Assembly (NCBI GenBank): GCA_964343805.1
Contig: CAYFLR010000044.1
Location: 1-49,201 of the forward strand
Origin: CAYFLR01 sp964343805
GTDB lineage: Bacteria; Bdellovibrionota_B; Oligoflexia; CAYFLR01
DNA length: 49,201 bases
Direction: 5' to 3'
In this document: one piece after another, positions 17,517 to 25,784 of the stretch
Layout of the letters: every line of letters begins with the position of its first letter
Position numbering within the stretch: position 1 is the first letter of the stretch
Position numbers and translations under genes: made by a program
The notes under the pieces: model-generated
Told to the model about the DNA's origin: nothing
What the model saw: the letters and a program-made list of their open reading frames with translations, nothing else
Database searches by the model: none

Positions 17517-17534
17517 GTTTAAGAAATCTTAAAC
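17517..17534. promoter_or_regulatory. Palindrome upstream of secreted-protein gene
   Basis: GTTTAAG at 17517-17523 and CTTAAAC at 17528-17534 form a perfect 7-bp inverted repeat around AAAT. It lies in the divergent spacer between H1-like paralogue 1 and the secreted-protein gene, 74 bases before the latter's ATG. It could be an operator; there is no independent support. Confidence 0.25.
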
Positions 17535-17607
17535 ATCTGACGAGGTTTTTTTTAGGCCAACCTTTGAGACAGTCATTCACTTTAATCGTTCTTTTGGGGG
17601 GAAATGT

Positions 17608-18453
17608 ATGAAAAATTACAGTTGGTTTCTATTGGCTTTTTTTACTTTTTTATCTGCATCGCTTTATGCAGAGCAAAACATGTGGTTGACCGATGGTTCA
17701 GCGGTGAGGTTTAAGGATACTACTGTTCTAAAAGGTGTCAAAACACCAGGGAAAGGAATTATGGGAGACACTTACGAGGGAATGTTTCAGTCTGGAAATA
17801 TTCCTGTGGGAGAGACATCTTTTCTTATTAATTCAAAAACTTATCCATCTGTGGAGGCCGAATGGGTTCTTATTTTTCCTGAGGGAATCATGGGTAATGT
17901 GGATCATGATACAGAGGTTATATTACAAGGGATGATCGAAGGAAAATACTTCGGTGCCTTTAAAATGAATCAAAAGAAGTGGGGGCCGGCATCTCTAAAA
18001 AACAACTTAATTGCTGAAGGTGAGGGTATTTCAACAACTCTCGGAGATATTTTAGATGGCAATTTCCATGCTGAAATGGAAGTGAGTTGTATTAATAGCA
18101 AAGATGAAATGGAAACTTTTTTTGATGATAGTGCCAGTTTAAAGGAGTTACCTCTCATTGAGATGATTAATAAAATCTTAAGCTATACTGATGAACCTCT
18201 TCATTTTATTAACCTAGGAGCTGTTGGTACCAGCAGTGCGCTGGTAAACAACAAATCTCTCTTAAAGCAAGCCAGTTTTAAAAGTCTATTTAGTTTTCAC
18301 TTTTTTAGTTTAAAGAAAATTAAAAGAAAAGCTCTCTATCACCTGAGCAAAGCGATAATTAGAGGAAAACGCTACTGTTCAAGTGAAGCGGAAATAAAAG
18401 TCTGGTATCAAGAAGATATGGTGGGAGAGGGGTTTGTTGAATTTAAGTATTAA
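17608..18453 (+). CDS. Secreted protein of unknown function
   Basis: A 281-aa protein with a clear signal peptide (MKNYSWFLLAFFTFLSASLYAEQ), cleaved probably after Ala. No family recognised. The mature part begins with beta-like sequence (MWLTDGSAVRFKDTTVLKGVKT), has few cysteines, a helix-prone middle around residues 170-190 and a basic stretch near residue 240 (KKIKRKALYHLSKAI). ATG 17608 follows GGGGGG seven bases upstream. It is convergent with HU across a strong hairpin terminator. An inverted repeat (GTTTAAG-AAAT-CTTAAAC, 17517-17534) lies in its 5' region and could be regulatory. Confidence 0.65.
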   Translation: MKNYSWFLLAFFTFLSASLYAEQNMWLTDGSAVRFKDTTVLKGVKTPGKGIMGDTYEGMFQSGNIPVGETSFLINSKTYPSVEAEWVLIFPEGIMGNVDHDTEVILQGMIEGKYFGAFKMNQKKWGPASLKNNLIAEGEGISTTLGDILDGNFHAEMEVSCINSKDEMETFFDDSASLKELPLIEMINKILSYTDEPLHFINLGAVGTSSALVNNKSLLKQASFKSLFSFHFFSLKKIKRKALYHLSKAIIRGKRYCSSEAEIKVWYQEDMVGEGFVEFKY

Positions 18454-18487
18454 ATAAAAAAAGGCTTTCAGCATAGCTGAAAGCCTT
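18452..18487 (-). terminator. Intrinsic terminator of the HU gene
   Basis: AAGGCTTTCAGC (18461-18472) pairs perfectly with GCTGAAAGCCTT (18476-18487) across a three-base loop. The adjoining A-run at 18454-18462 reads as a U-tract on the minus strand, so it best serves the HU gene, and the stem can also stop plus-strand transcription from the convergent gene. Confidence 0.85.
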
Positions 18488-18515
18488 CTAAATCATAAGA
18501 AACAGATAAAATTAA

Positions 18516-18785
18516 TTATCTAACCTTTGACTTAAGTTCTTTTCCAGCGCGGAATACAGGAACTTTACGGGCAGAAATTTTAATTTCTTCACCAGTTTGT
18601 GGGTTACGGCCTTTTCGTGCTTTTCTTTTCACAGAAGTAAAAGTTCCGAAGCCTACTAATCTTACGTCATCTCTCTTCATTGTTTTAGAAACGATGGTAG
18701 TAAAAGAGTTGAGGTATTGCTCAGCTAGGGCCTTTGTTGTTTTGGTTTGATAAGCAATTGCTTCTACGAGTTCTGCTTTGTTCAT
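18516..18785 (-). CDS. HU-family DNA-binding protein
   Basis: An 89-aa nucleoid protein that bends DNA as a dimer. It shows the complete family pattern: MNKAELVEAIAYQTKTTKALAEQYLNSF helices, VRLVGFGTF, the arm RKARKGRNPQTGEEIKI and the C-terminal FRAGKELK. ATG 18785 is preceded by GGAG. It stands alone between a strong terminator and the DUF3467 gene. Whether it is the alpha or beta form of HU cannot be said. Confidence 0.97.
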   Translation of the reverse strand: MNKAELVEAIAYQTKTTKALAEQYLNSFTTIVSKTMKRDDVRLVGFGTFTSVKRKARKGRNPQTGEEIKISARKVPVFRAGKELKSKVR

Positions 18786-18937
18786 GTGGGTCTCCTAAAA
18801 AGATTCATGTTGATTAAGATAGAAAGAGGTTACAGAAAAAAAAGGTTTGGTGCAACACTTTTTTAGCAGAGGTAGAAAAAAAAGAGTTTTACAAGGCTAT
18901 AATTGATAGGGATACAGATTAAGGATAGTAAGGTGTA

Positions 18938-19249
18938 TCAGTTTATATTAGCGGTGGCCTGTTTTGGTACAGGAGGTTGTTCTCGCAACTTAATTTCGCC
19001 ATAACTTTGCTCATAGTGAGAGATACTGTTTTGCATATTCAGCAGTAATCGCTTTGCATGTTCAGGAGCTAAAATAACCCGCGAACTGACCTTGGTTTTG
19101 TTTTGTCCTGGTGCTAAAAAGAGGAAATCTAAAATAAATTCGGTGGCAGAAAACTGTGAAATAACAGCATTTACGTATTGTCCTTTGGAAGTGTTTTCGT
19201 CTAATTGGATTTCAATTTTCATTTCATTTTGTTCTTTGGCAGTTGACAT
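18938..19249 (-). CDS. DUF3467 domain protein
   Basis: A 103-aa cytoplasmic protein. It has the DUF3467 pattern: a charged start, IEIQLDENTSKGQYVNAVISQFSATEF, ILDFLFLAPGQNKTKVSSRVILAPEHAKRLL and a helix NMQNSISHYEQSYGEI. The biochemical role of the family is not established. AGGATC lies upstream of ATG 19249. It is monocistronic as far as can be seen, with 152 bases to HU. Confidence 0.85.
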   Translation of the reverse strand: MSTAKEQNEMKIEIQLDENTSKGQYVNAVISQFSATEFILDFLFLAPGQNKTKVSSRVILAPEHAKRLLLNMQNSISHYEQSYGEIKLREQPPVPKQATANIN

Positions 19250-19381
19250 AGAAGATCCTGAATTTAGTTAAAAATTAAAAATGTGAATCAGTTATAGTCT
19301 AACCAGCCTGTGAGGTCAAGACATGGGATAGGTTTAATTTTAGAAATGGAAACTACATTGATGAATTAGTTATGGCTCTAT

Positions 19382-20596
19382 TTAGGGATCAATTTGCTGC
19401 CCTTTAGCGAGTTCCACCACATATGCCAGCACTAATTTAACAAATTTCACTGCATGTTTGGCATGTCCTCCACTTTTACTTATATCGTCTTTTTTACTAT
19501 GAAAATTAGGGTTAATCTCTCTTTTATAGGATTCGAAAGGCATGGATGCCGGATAGCCTTTATCCGTCCAGGAGGCATGATCTGAACAGGCATAACCGCA
19601 CTCATCGTAATCCCATTTTACTTTGATATATCTATCAATTAATTCACCAATAAACTTGTTTTGGGCTTCGTTGGTGTAATCGGTCATTAATACAATATCT
19701 ACTTTAGAACCTTGATAATTAGTCATGTCTAGATTGAGTACCCCAGCCACTTGAGCTCTTCTATTTTTAAATTGTTCTACAATACTTTTAGAACCTTTGA
19801 GGCCAACTTCTTCCGCAGCATAGGAGATAAAGTGAACTGTTTTGTCGGGATAAAAGTTGCCTTCAACTAAAACTCTCAGGGCTTCGGTTATGGTGGCGAT
19901 GCCTGATGCATCATCATCAGCACCAGGAGCTTTAAAAAAATTGGGTAGAATGGGGACGATGGAATCTCCATGGGCTCCAATTACTACCTCTTCAATGCTA
20001 TCTGTTTGAAAAGTTATCATCACCGAAGATTGCTCAAATCCTTGATGAGAGATAAGTTCAACCTTGATATCATCTCTTTTTTTAGTGATTGTTTTCCATT
20101 TCTGATGAAGCCACTTTTGGGATTCAATTCCGGTCTTTGATTTATAATATCTTGTTTTATATGATGAAAGGTGGAGGATGGTTTGTTTGACATTACCCTC
20201 TAAAACCTTATCTATTAGGGCAGAAACAGTGGATCCCATAGTCATGGAGTAATCCACATCCTTTCTTTTTATGCCTTTTTGATTTTCACTAAAGAAAAGC
20301 GTTTCATTTCCTTTTTCAAAAGAGGAATGAGCAAAAAAGCCTCCACAGCGACGAAAATGAAGATGCATCAAGCGGCTTACTTCCAGAAGGTCCTGGCTAT
20401 CTATGGCAATAAGGTTGGTTCCTCGAAAAGAATTATACTCTTTGGCTGAGGTAATTTGCTCTAAAATCATTTGACTGGCACTGTTATCGGTTGTTATCCA
20501 AATCTTTTCTTCTTGTTTGAGGGGGCTGTTAGCTATTAGTATATTGCATATGAATGCTGTACTTACTAATATACACCCATACTGAAAGGCTTTCAT
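19382..20596 (-). CDS. Secreted M28-family aminopeptidase (Vibrio leucyl aminopeptidase-like)
   Basis: A 404-aa dizinc exopeptidase that removes N-terminal residues, preferentially hydrophobic, from peptides outside the cytoplasm. The N-terminus is a signal segment. The zinc-site motifs are all present: VIGAHGDS, APGADDDASG, SYAAEEVGLKGS (catalytic and ligand glutamates), LNLDMTNYQG and YACSDHASWTDKGYPASMPFE. The CGYAC pair around that last motif matches the disulfide of the Aeromonas/Vibrio enzyme. About 110 residues precede the catalytic domain, probably a propeptide. GGAG precedes ATG 20596. Confidence 0.92.
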   Translation of the reverse strand: MKAFQYGCILVSTAFICNILIANSPLKQEEKIWITTDNSASQMILEQITSAKEYNSFRGTNLIAIDSQDLLEVSRLMHLHFRRCGGFFAHSSFEKGNETLFFSENQKGIKRKDVDYSMTMGSTVSALIDKVLEGNVKQTILHLSSYKTRYYKSKTGIESQKWLHQKWKTITKKRDDIKVELISHQGFEQSSVMITFQTDSIEEVVIGAHGDSIVPILPNFFKAPGADDDASGIATITEALRVLVEGNFYPDKTVHFISYAAEEVGLKGSKSIVEQFKNRRAQVAGVLNLDMTNYQGSKVDIVLMTDYTNEAQNKFIGELIDRYIKVKWDYDECGYACSDHASWTDKGYPASMPFESYKREINPNFHSKKDDISKSGGHAKHAVKFVKLVLAYVVELAKGQQIDP

Positions 20597-20731
20597 TTTG
20601 TCTCCTGATGAGTTTTGAAGGGAAAATTAGTATTATCCTAACCTAAGGGGATTATGAATGCAATTATTGTTGAGTTTTTAGAAAGAATATGAACAAGTTT
20701 ACCTTTAGACTCAATATATAAAGGAGGTTCT

Positions 20732-21028
20732 ATGAACGTTATTGTTGATTTTACTCTGATTCCCATCGGAGTGGGGGTTTCACTGTCAAAATATGTGGCA
20801 GCTTGTCAAAAAGTTATTGATGAATCAGGTTTATCCAACAATTTGCATGCGAATGGAACCAATATAGAGGGCGATTGGGACCTGGTAATGGAAACTATTA
20901 AGAAGTGCCATGAAAAAATCCATGAGATGGGGGCTCCTCGTATCGCTTCATCCATAAAACTAGGTACACGGGTGGATCGAGGACAGAGCATGGATGATAA
21001 AATTAAAAGTGTTAAGTCTAAATGTTAG
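20732..21028 (+). CDS. MTH1187/YkoF-type thiamine-binding family protein (UPF0045)
   Basis: A 98-aa ferredoxin-fold protein of the MTH1187/UPF0045 group. The diagnostic start VDFTLIPIGVGVSLSKYVA and the LHANGTNIEGDWDLVMETIKKCHE...GAPRIASSIKLGTRVD block are both present. Some family members bind thiamine or related pyrimidines; the physiological role is uncertain. An AAAGGAGG ribosome site lies six bases before ATG. The alpha/beta hydrolase follows after nine bases, so the two are probably co-transcribed. Confidence 0.88.
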   Translation: MNVIVDFTLIPIGVGVSLSKYVAACQKVIDESGLSNNLHANGTNIEGDWDLVMETIKKCHEKIHEMGAPRIASSIKLGTRVDRGQSMDDKIKSVKSKC

Positions 21029-21037
21029 AGGATTATT

Positions 21038-21892
21038 ATGAATGAAAAGAAAATTAAGACCATTCAAACCTCTTATGGTGAGGTGGAGTATTTAGACTGG
21101 GGAGAGGGACCTGTAATTTTATCCCTTCATGGAGCAATGGGAGGCTATGATCAAGCAGATATATTAGCACGAACCATTGGTCCTCTCGGTTATCGATATA
21201 TTTGCCCTTCCAGACCTGGTTACCTTGGAACAGCAATAGATGCGGGGGTATCTCCTAGTGAGCAAGCCACCTTATATGCTGAACTCTTAGATTTTCTAGA
21301 GATAAAAAATGCGATTGTGATGGCCATTTCTGGTGGTGGACCCAGTGCCATGCATTTTGCCATAGAACATAAAGAAAGGTGTAATGGTCTCATTTTAGTA
21401 TCCACCGTGGGAGGACCTGCTCCCAATAAAATTCCTCTTATGTTCTATATCATGACAACTCTAGCCAAGTGGTCATGGGCTGTCAAATTATTGAAAAATA
21501 GTACGGAAAAGAACTTAAAGAAATCCTTGGCCGCCTCTATCTCTGATCCTGAAATACTAGAAAAAACACTTAATAATAAAGATGTGATGCCCTTGTTTAA
21601 GGAGCTCACCTTAAGCTCTTTTCACAAAATGGCAGAGCGTATTACAGGTACAAAAAATGATATCCGAATCACAGGGAGCTATTCCTATCCGCTCGATCAA
21701 ATCAAAGTCCCCACTCTCATTATTCATGGAAGCCATGATCCATTAGTCCCTTTAAAAGATCATGGTCAAAAACTTGCTGATGAAATTGAAGGGGCCGAAA
21801 TTTTAATTGCAGAAAAGGGCGAGCATGTGACGATTTTTACTCATCGGGAGATGGTTCAAGCTCGGGTGAAGGACTTTCTTAAAAAATTCTAA
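21038..21892 (+). CDS. Alpha/beta hydrolase
   Basis: A 284-aa alpha/beta-fold hydrolase, probably an esterase or related enzyme. The oxyanion region HGAMGG (residue 31 on), nucleophile elbow AISGGGPSA with S98, acid loop IIHGSHDPLVPL and final histidine in GEHVTIF complete a Ser-Asp-His triad. The substrate cannot be inferred. It has no signal peptide. It likely shares a transcript with the MTH1187-type gene and overlaps the convergent mltD gene by 4 bases. Confidence 0.88.
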   Translation: MNEKKIKTIQTSYGEVEYLDWGEGPVILSLHGAMGGYDQADILARTIGPLGYRYICPSRPGYLGTAIDAGVSPSEQATLYAELLDFLEIKNAIVMAISGGGPSAMHFAIEHKERCNGLILVSTVGGPAPNKIPLMFYIMTTLAKWSWAVKLLKNSTEKNLKKSLAASISDPEILEKTLNNKDVMPLFKELTLSSFHKMAERITGTKNDIRITGSYSYPLDQIKVPTLIIHGSHDPLVPLKDHGQKLADEIEGAEILIAEKGEHVTIFTHREMVQARVKDFLKKF

Positions 21893-23436
21893 AGAGAGAG
21901 AATTTGTCCAGCTACGATGTGATTACTTCTGAGTCCATTAATTTTCTTCAGTCGATTCACGGTGGTATTGAAAAGGGAGGCGATTCGATAGAGACTGTCT
22001 CCAGGTTTAACTTTGTAGGATTTGGCTGAGGCACCGTTTAAACGTAACTTCTGACCTTCATAAATTCGGTTGCCACTGAGTCCATTTAAGCGTTTGAGTT
22101 TAGTTAATGAAATCCCATATTTGCGAGCGATTCCACCTAAATAATCACCTTGTCTTACAGTGTAGGTATGATCATTACGCATCGCCACGAAGCGTTTGGT
22201 AGAGACTCTTAATTTTTGTCCAGGCATGATCCGGTTACTATAGAGATTATTCAGTCTTTTAATTCTTCTTACTGAAGTTCCAAAGGTTCTCGCTATATTG
22301 AATAGGGAGTCTCCTTTTCTGACTTGATAATAGGATCGACTGTCATGGGGGGCTATTTTTAAGTTATTTAATTTATATTTTTTTAGATCTTTTTTCACCA
22401 TAGCATATTGAGGAAGATACTGTTTTGGTATCCAAAGGTCATAAGTACTAAGGCTTGCGGGGGTGATTCCTCTTTTAAGATGAGGGTTATACTCTTTTAT
22501 CTTGGCAAGTGGTATTTTTAAAGATTTGGCAATTTGTCTGATGCGAATAGGTGAGGGAACTTCAATTGCTTCTAAATCAGGGTAGGGTTTTTGATTGACC
22601 GGATTTGTAAATCCATATTTTTCGGGATCTGTTCCAATAATGACTGCAGCAATAAATTTGGGGACATAATTTCGCGTCTCCCGGGGAAGAAGATTCTTCT
22701 TAACTAAATCCCAAAAGTCGCGTGAATCTCCTTTCATAATGGTACTTAGAACTTTGAATTCGCCACAGTTATAAGCAGCCATTGCCAGTTCCCAAGATTG
22801 AAAGGCGTTATGGAGATCTTTAAGATATTTAGCAGCCGCTTCAGTTGAACGAATAGGATCTTTTCTTTCATCTACGTAGCGATTAACAATTAAACCATAG
22901 CGACGGGCGGTTCCGGAAATAAATTGCCAAACTCCAACCGCTCGAGCTTTTGATCTGGCATGAACGGTAAAGCCACTTTCTATCATGGCAAGATAGTAGA
23001 GTTCTAAAGGCAGGTCATACTCTTGTAAAACACTATTGACCACCTCTCGATATTTAGCACCTCGGTTTAAAAATCTTTGAAACTGAGATCGATTCTGAAC
23101 AGAGAAGAAATGAATCCATCTCTTTATATGTTCATTTAAATCAATATCCACTCCATAGTTGAAAACGATCTTCTGTTTATCTAATTCACTAGGTACTGAG
23201 GCAGGGGGAGTTAATGGTTCTTTTTCGTTGATAGAGATAAGAGGTGTATAGGTCTTTTCCTTGTTTAATTCAGTATTTTGATAAGCAAAAATAATTTCAT
23301 CAAGATTGTGGGGTTGATGGTTCGGTGTTCCACTGGATTCACTGCAGGTGTAAGATTCTTCCGGAGTGTTATGTAAGAGATGGGTGCATGAAAGTGAAAA
23401 GCTAAATATAAGTATGGAACCAGTTATAAATTTCAT
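21889..23436 (-). CDS. MltD-like membrane-bound lytic murein transglycosylase with three LysM domains
   Basis: Cleaves peptidoglycan glycan strands non-hydrolytically. From ATG 23436 (515 aa) the protein has a signal segment with a candidate lipidation Cys (C17), an SLT domain near residues 125-260 with catalytic E153 in AMIESGF, GVWQFISGTARRYGL and AAYNCGE, and three C-terminal LysM repeats (YQVRKGDSLFNIA, YTVRQGDYLGGIA, YKVKPGDSLYRIA). A longer reading to 23514 would put a hydrophilic stretch before the signal, so it is less likely. It probably takes part in cell-wall remodelling in the periplasm. Confidence 0.92.
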   Translation of the reverse strand: MKFITGSILIFSFSLSCTHLLHNTPEESYTCSESSGTPNHQPHNLDEIIFAYQNTELNKEKTYTPLISINEKEPLTPPASVPSELDKQKIVFNYGVDIDLNEHIKRWIHFFSVQNRSQFQRFLNRGAKYREVVNSVLQEYDLPLELYYLAMIESGFTVHARSKARAVGVWQFISGTARRYGLIVNRYVDERKDPIRSTEAAAKYLKDLHNAFQSWELAMAAYNCGEFKVLSTIMKGDSRDFWDLVKKNLLPRETRNYVPKFIAAVIIGTDPEKYGFTNPVNQKPYPDLEAIEVPSPIRIRQIAKSLKIPLAKIKEYNPHLKRGITPASLSTYDLWIPKQYLPQYAMVKKDLKKYKLNNLKIAPHDSRSYYQVRKGDSLFNIARTFGTSVRRIKRLNNLYSNRIMPGQKLRVSTKRFVAMRNDHTYTVRQGDYLGGIARKYGISLTKLKRLNGLSGNRIYEGQKLRLNGASAKSYKVKPGDSLYRIASLFNTTVNRLKKINGLRSNHIVAGQILSL

Positions 23437-23553
23437 ATTGTAACCATTTTGCAATTTTTGGATTTTGTTAATAATTTGTTTCAATACATTAGTCCTTAGT
23501 TGGTCATTTATCAATATTAATTGTTAAGAAATATTTATCTATTTGTAACTACA

Positions 23554-24156
23554 TCACATTTTTCTAATGATGGCGTTGAGCCAGACTTGATCAGTTAAGG
23601 AAGGCCGAGTGTCTCTTCCACTCCACATAAACAGTATTTTACAGAAGTTGATGTCATTTATAAATTCAGCAAATGTAGCCTCATTATGATAGGAGTACCA
23701 GCGTTCACCATGGAGTTGCTCTCCGGTACCATATTTAAAAGAAACAAAACAGACACCTCCGGGTTTTAAGTAGGATAAAAGACCCGAAAAAGTTTCAGGC
23801 ATCTCATCGAGAGGGACGTGCAAAAGACTGGCGCAAGCCCAGATAGCATCAAATTGTTGGTTGAGTTTGAGCTTATGAAAAGATTTGGTTAATACAGGGA
23901 CTCCTGAAAGCATCTCGGCTTTAGAGGAAAGTTCTTTTGAAGCATCAAAGGCGGTCACTTGGTAGCCACGTTTTTTAAAATACAAGCTGTCTCTTCCACT
24001 TCCACAGCCCGCATCTAATATGGAACTTTGAGGTTCTAGATAGGGTTCAAACATTTTATATAAATGCGAAAGGTCGAGGTCTTTGGTTTCTGCAAAGTAA
24101 CTTGCAGCCATTTTATCATAATAGAGTATGGTATTTTGTTGATACTGATTACTCAC
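23554..24156 (-). CDS. Class I SAM-dependent methyltransferase
   Basis: A 200-aa cytoplasmic methyltransferase. Motif I reads ILDAGCGSGRDSLYF, followed by VTAFDASKELSSKAEML (the SAM ribose acidic residue) and FDAIWACASLLHVP (motif II region), then LLSYLKPGGVCFVSFK. It belongs to the small-molecule or tellurite-resistance-type group by appearance; the acceptor is unknown. The start is GTG at 24156 with AGGAGG seven bases upstream. Confidence 0.87.
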   Translation of the reverse strand: MSNQYQQNTILYYDKMAASYFAETKDLDLSHLYKMFEPYLEPQSSILDAGCGSGRDSLYFKKRGYQVTAFDASKELSSKAEMLSGVPVLTKSFHKLKLNQQFDAIWACASLLHVPLDEMPETFSGLLSYLKPGGVCFVSFKYGTGEQLHGERWYSYHNEATFAEFINDINFCKILFMWSGRDTRPSLTDQVWLNAIIRKM

Positions 24157-24357
24157 AAAGTCTCCTCCTATCTGAGAACAGTTAACTTAGTATTTTTTAC
24201 TATATCATGCAATTTAATTTTAGAAAGGGTCATATAATAACTAAAGGGATGCGATAAATAATTGAAAAAAGGTTTTAATAATGGGAAAATTGACAAAAAT
24301 TAAAATAAGTATTAGTTAAGGGTAAAGATATTTGTTTAACATTTCCGGAGGGGAATT

Positions 24358-25032
24358 ATGAAAATTTTAATGATAGCCATTACAAGTTTATTTTTATGGA
24401 ATTCAATTCATGCTGCTGTAATCCAAAGTGGCCGGTTTGACAAAGAAAGCAACCAAATCAAATTACTGTTAACTTATGGTGGGGGGTGTGAAGAGCATAC
24501 TTTTGAATTAGAGTATAGTCCTGTATGTCTTGAAACTTATCCTGCACAGTGCTCAGCCAACTTGAAACAAACTGCGGGTTTTAATGATTTTTGTGAAGCC
24601 ATGATTACCAAAGAGTACTCTTTTCCTGTTGTCATGAAAGGGGATCACTATTTAAGAATAAGAGGTGATAACAATAGTCAGGTGGAAATTTTAGTCCAAC
24701 CGCAACCTGCTGCCATTGATAAACTCTGTCATGAGAAACTGTTGGGTAGCTTTGATTCTGAGCACTATTTTTATTCAGAATATGAAATTTATGAACTGAG
24801 CCCGGAAAAGATAGAATTGCCACTTGTTTTAGATCTGATTAAAGATCTCGGAAAAAAACAAGGATGCACCGCCCAGGAAATGACACCCGATCTAAAAAAT
24901 TCCAAATGCAGCAATATCTTGCCAGATCGACCTGATACATTAGTTTGTTATGTAGAAACTGGAGCTGGATACTTTTATGCGACTTTTGATTCATTGGGTG
25001 GTGTCAATCTGATTTTTAACCGATATGATTAA
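24358..25032 (+). CDS. Secreted protein of unknown function
   Basis: A 224-aa protein with a signal peptide (MKILMIAITSLFLWNSIHAA). The mature N-terminal half contains four or more cysteines in a compact pattern (GGGCEEHTF, PVCLETYPAQC, NDFCEAM), which suggests a disulfide-stabilised domain. A second half has further cysteines (DKLCHEK, QGCTAQ, NSKCSN, LVCYVE). I do not recognise the family. An excellent ribosome site (CGGAGGGG) precedes ATG 24358. It ends at a perfect hairpin shared with the convergent H1-like gene. Confidence 0.65.
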   Translation: MKILMIAITSLFLWNSIHAAVIQSGRFDKESNQIKLLLTYGGGCEEHTFELEYSPVCLETYPAQCSANLKQTAGFNDFCEAMITKEYSFPVVMKGDHYLRIRGDNNSQVEILVQPQPAAIDKLCHEKLLGSFDSEHYFYSEYEIYELSPEKIELPLVLDLIKDLGKKQGCTAQEMTPDLKNSKCSNILPDRPDTLVCYVETGAGYFYATFDSLGGVNLIFNRYD

Positions 25033-25047
25033 TTAGATCTGCTGATA

Positions 25048-25077
25048 TGAATAGTGGGAGTCTCCTCCCACTATTCA
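25048..25077. terminator. Bidirectional hairpin between convergent genes
   Basis: GAATAGTGGGAG (25049-25060) and CTCCCACTATTC (25065-25076) are perfectly complementary with a four-base loop, extended by one more T-A pair. It sits between the secreted-protein gene and the convergent H1-like paralogue 2. U-tracts are weak on both sides, so termination is likely but not certain. Confidence 0.65.
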
Positions 25078-25081
25078 ATAA

Positions 25082-25474
25082 TTACTTTTTAGGCTTAGGA
25101 GCAAGTTTAACAGCTGGTTTTTTCTTAGCAGCTGGCTTCTTTTTAGCAGGTGCTTTTTTAGCTGCAGGTTTTTTCTTGGCAGCTGGCTTCTTTTTAGCAG
25201 GTGCTTTTTTAGCCGCAGGCTTTTTCTTAGCAACAGGCTTTTTCTTCGCAGCTGGTTTCTTTTTAGCAACAGGCTTTTTCTTCGCCGCAGGTTTTTTCTT
25301 AGCTGCAGGCTTTTTCTTAGCCGCAGGCTTTTTTCCTGTCACCTTTGCTGTTGCGTCTTTAATTTTCTTCTCTAAAAATGTTTTTAGAGCTTTTAGATCC
25401 ACTTTGAGCTCTTTTTGGATCGCCTTCAAAGCCTTATCCAAATACCCTTCTAAAATACCAGGTGCTTTTGCCAT
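25082..25474 (-). CDS. Histone H1-like Lys/Ala/Pro-repeat protein, paralogue 2
   Basis: A 130-aa, extremely basic protein. Its first ~45 residues (MAKAPGILEGYLDKALKAIQ, then KELKVDLKALKTFLEKKIKD) match those of the protein at 16943-17371 in most positions; the tail is a Lys/Ala/Pro repeat with mainly six-residue KKKPAA units. It probably coats DNA or RNA. A large opposite-strand open frame over the repeat is only its mirror. A good ribosome site (GGGAGAGAGG) precedes ATG 25474. Confidence 0.85.
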   Translation of the reverse strand: MAKAPGILEGYLDKALKAIQKELKVDLKALKTFLEKKIKDATAKVTGKKPAAKKKPAAKKKPAAKKKPVAKKKPAAKKKPVAKKKPAAKKAPAKKKPAAKKKPAAKKAPAKKKPAAKKKPAVKLAPKPKK

Positions 25475-25784
25475 AACCCTCTCTCCCCATATAGTTGTTT
25501 AAAAAATCCAAGCAAATAATTATTATTGATAGGAGAGTCGGTCTAAACTCTCGGAACTTTAGGATAATTTAAGGTTTTAATTAAAATTATTTTGCTTATT
25601 AATTTGAGATCCATTTAAAATAATCTTTGAATTATGCTGTGTTATGCTAAAATAGATCAATTCTTGGATTTAAGCTTCGCTTTTATGGAGTTAGACAGGT
25701 ATTAAACAATTGAATCTGTTCTATGTATTGATTTTAAGTGGTTATAAATTGATTGATGTTTAATATTTATAAAAAGCCTTTTCT
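25475..25784. other. 310-base A/T-rich spacer without a gene
   Basis: Divergent spacer between H1-like paralogue 2 and hrpB. It contains a small inverted repeat, GAGAGT (25533-25538) and ACTCTC (25547-25552), and otherwise only A/T-rich sequence suited to promoters. No RNA gene, ORF or further repeat could be supported. Confidence 0.5.

Noticed and set aside
25047..25502. Plus-strand open frame of about 150 codons rich in Ala-Gly-Phe-Phe-Leu repeats
   Set aside because: It is the mirror of the Lys/Ala/Pro repeat of H1-like paralogue 2, which has a ribosome site and a matching paralogue; the hydrophobic repeat is a reading-frame artefact.
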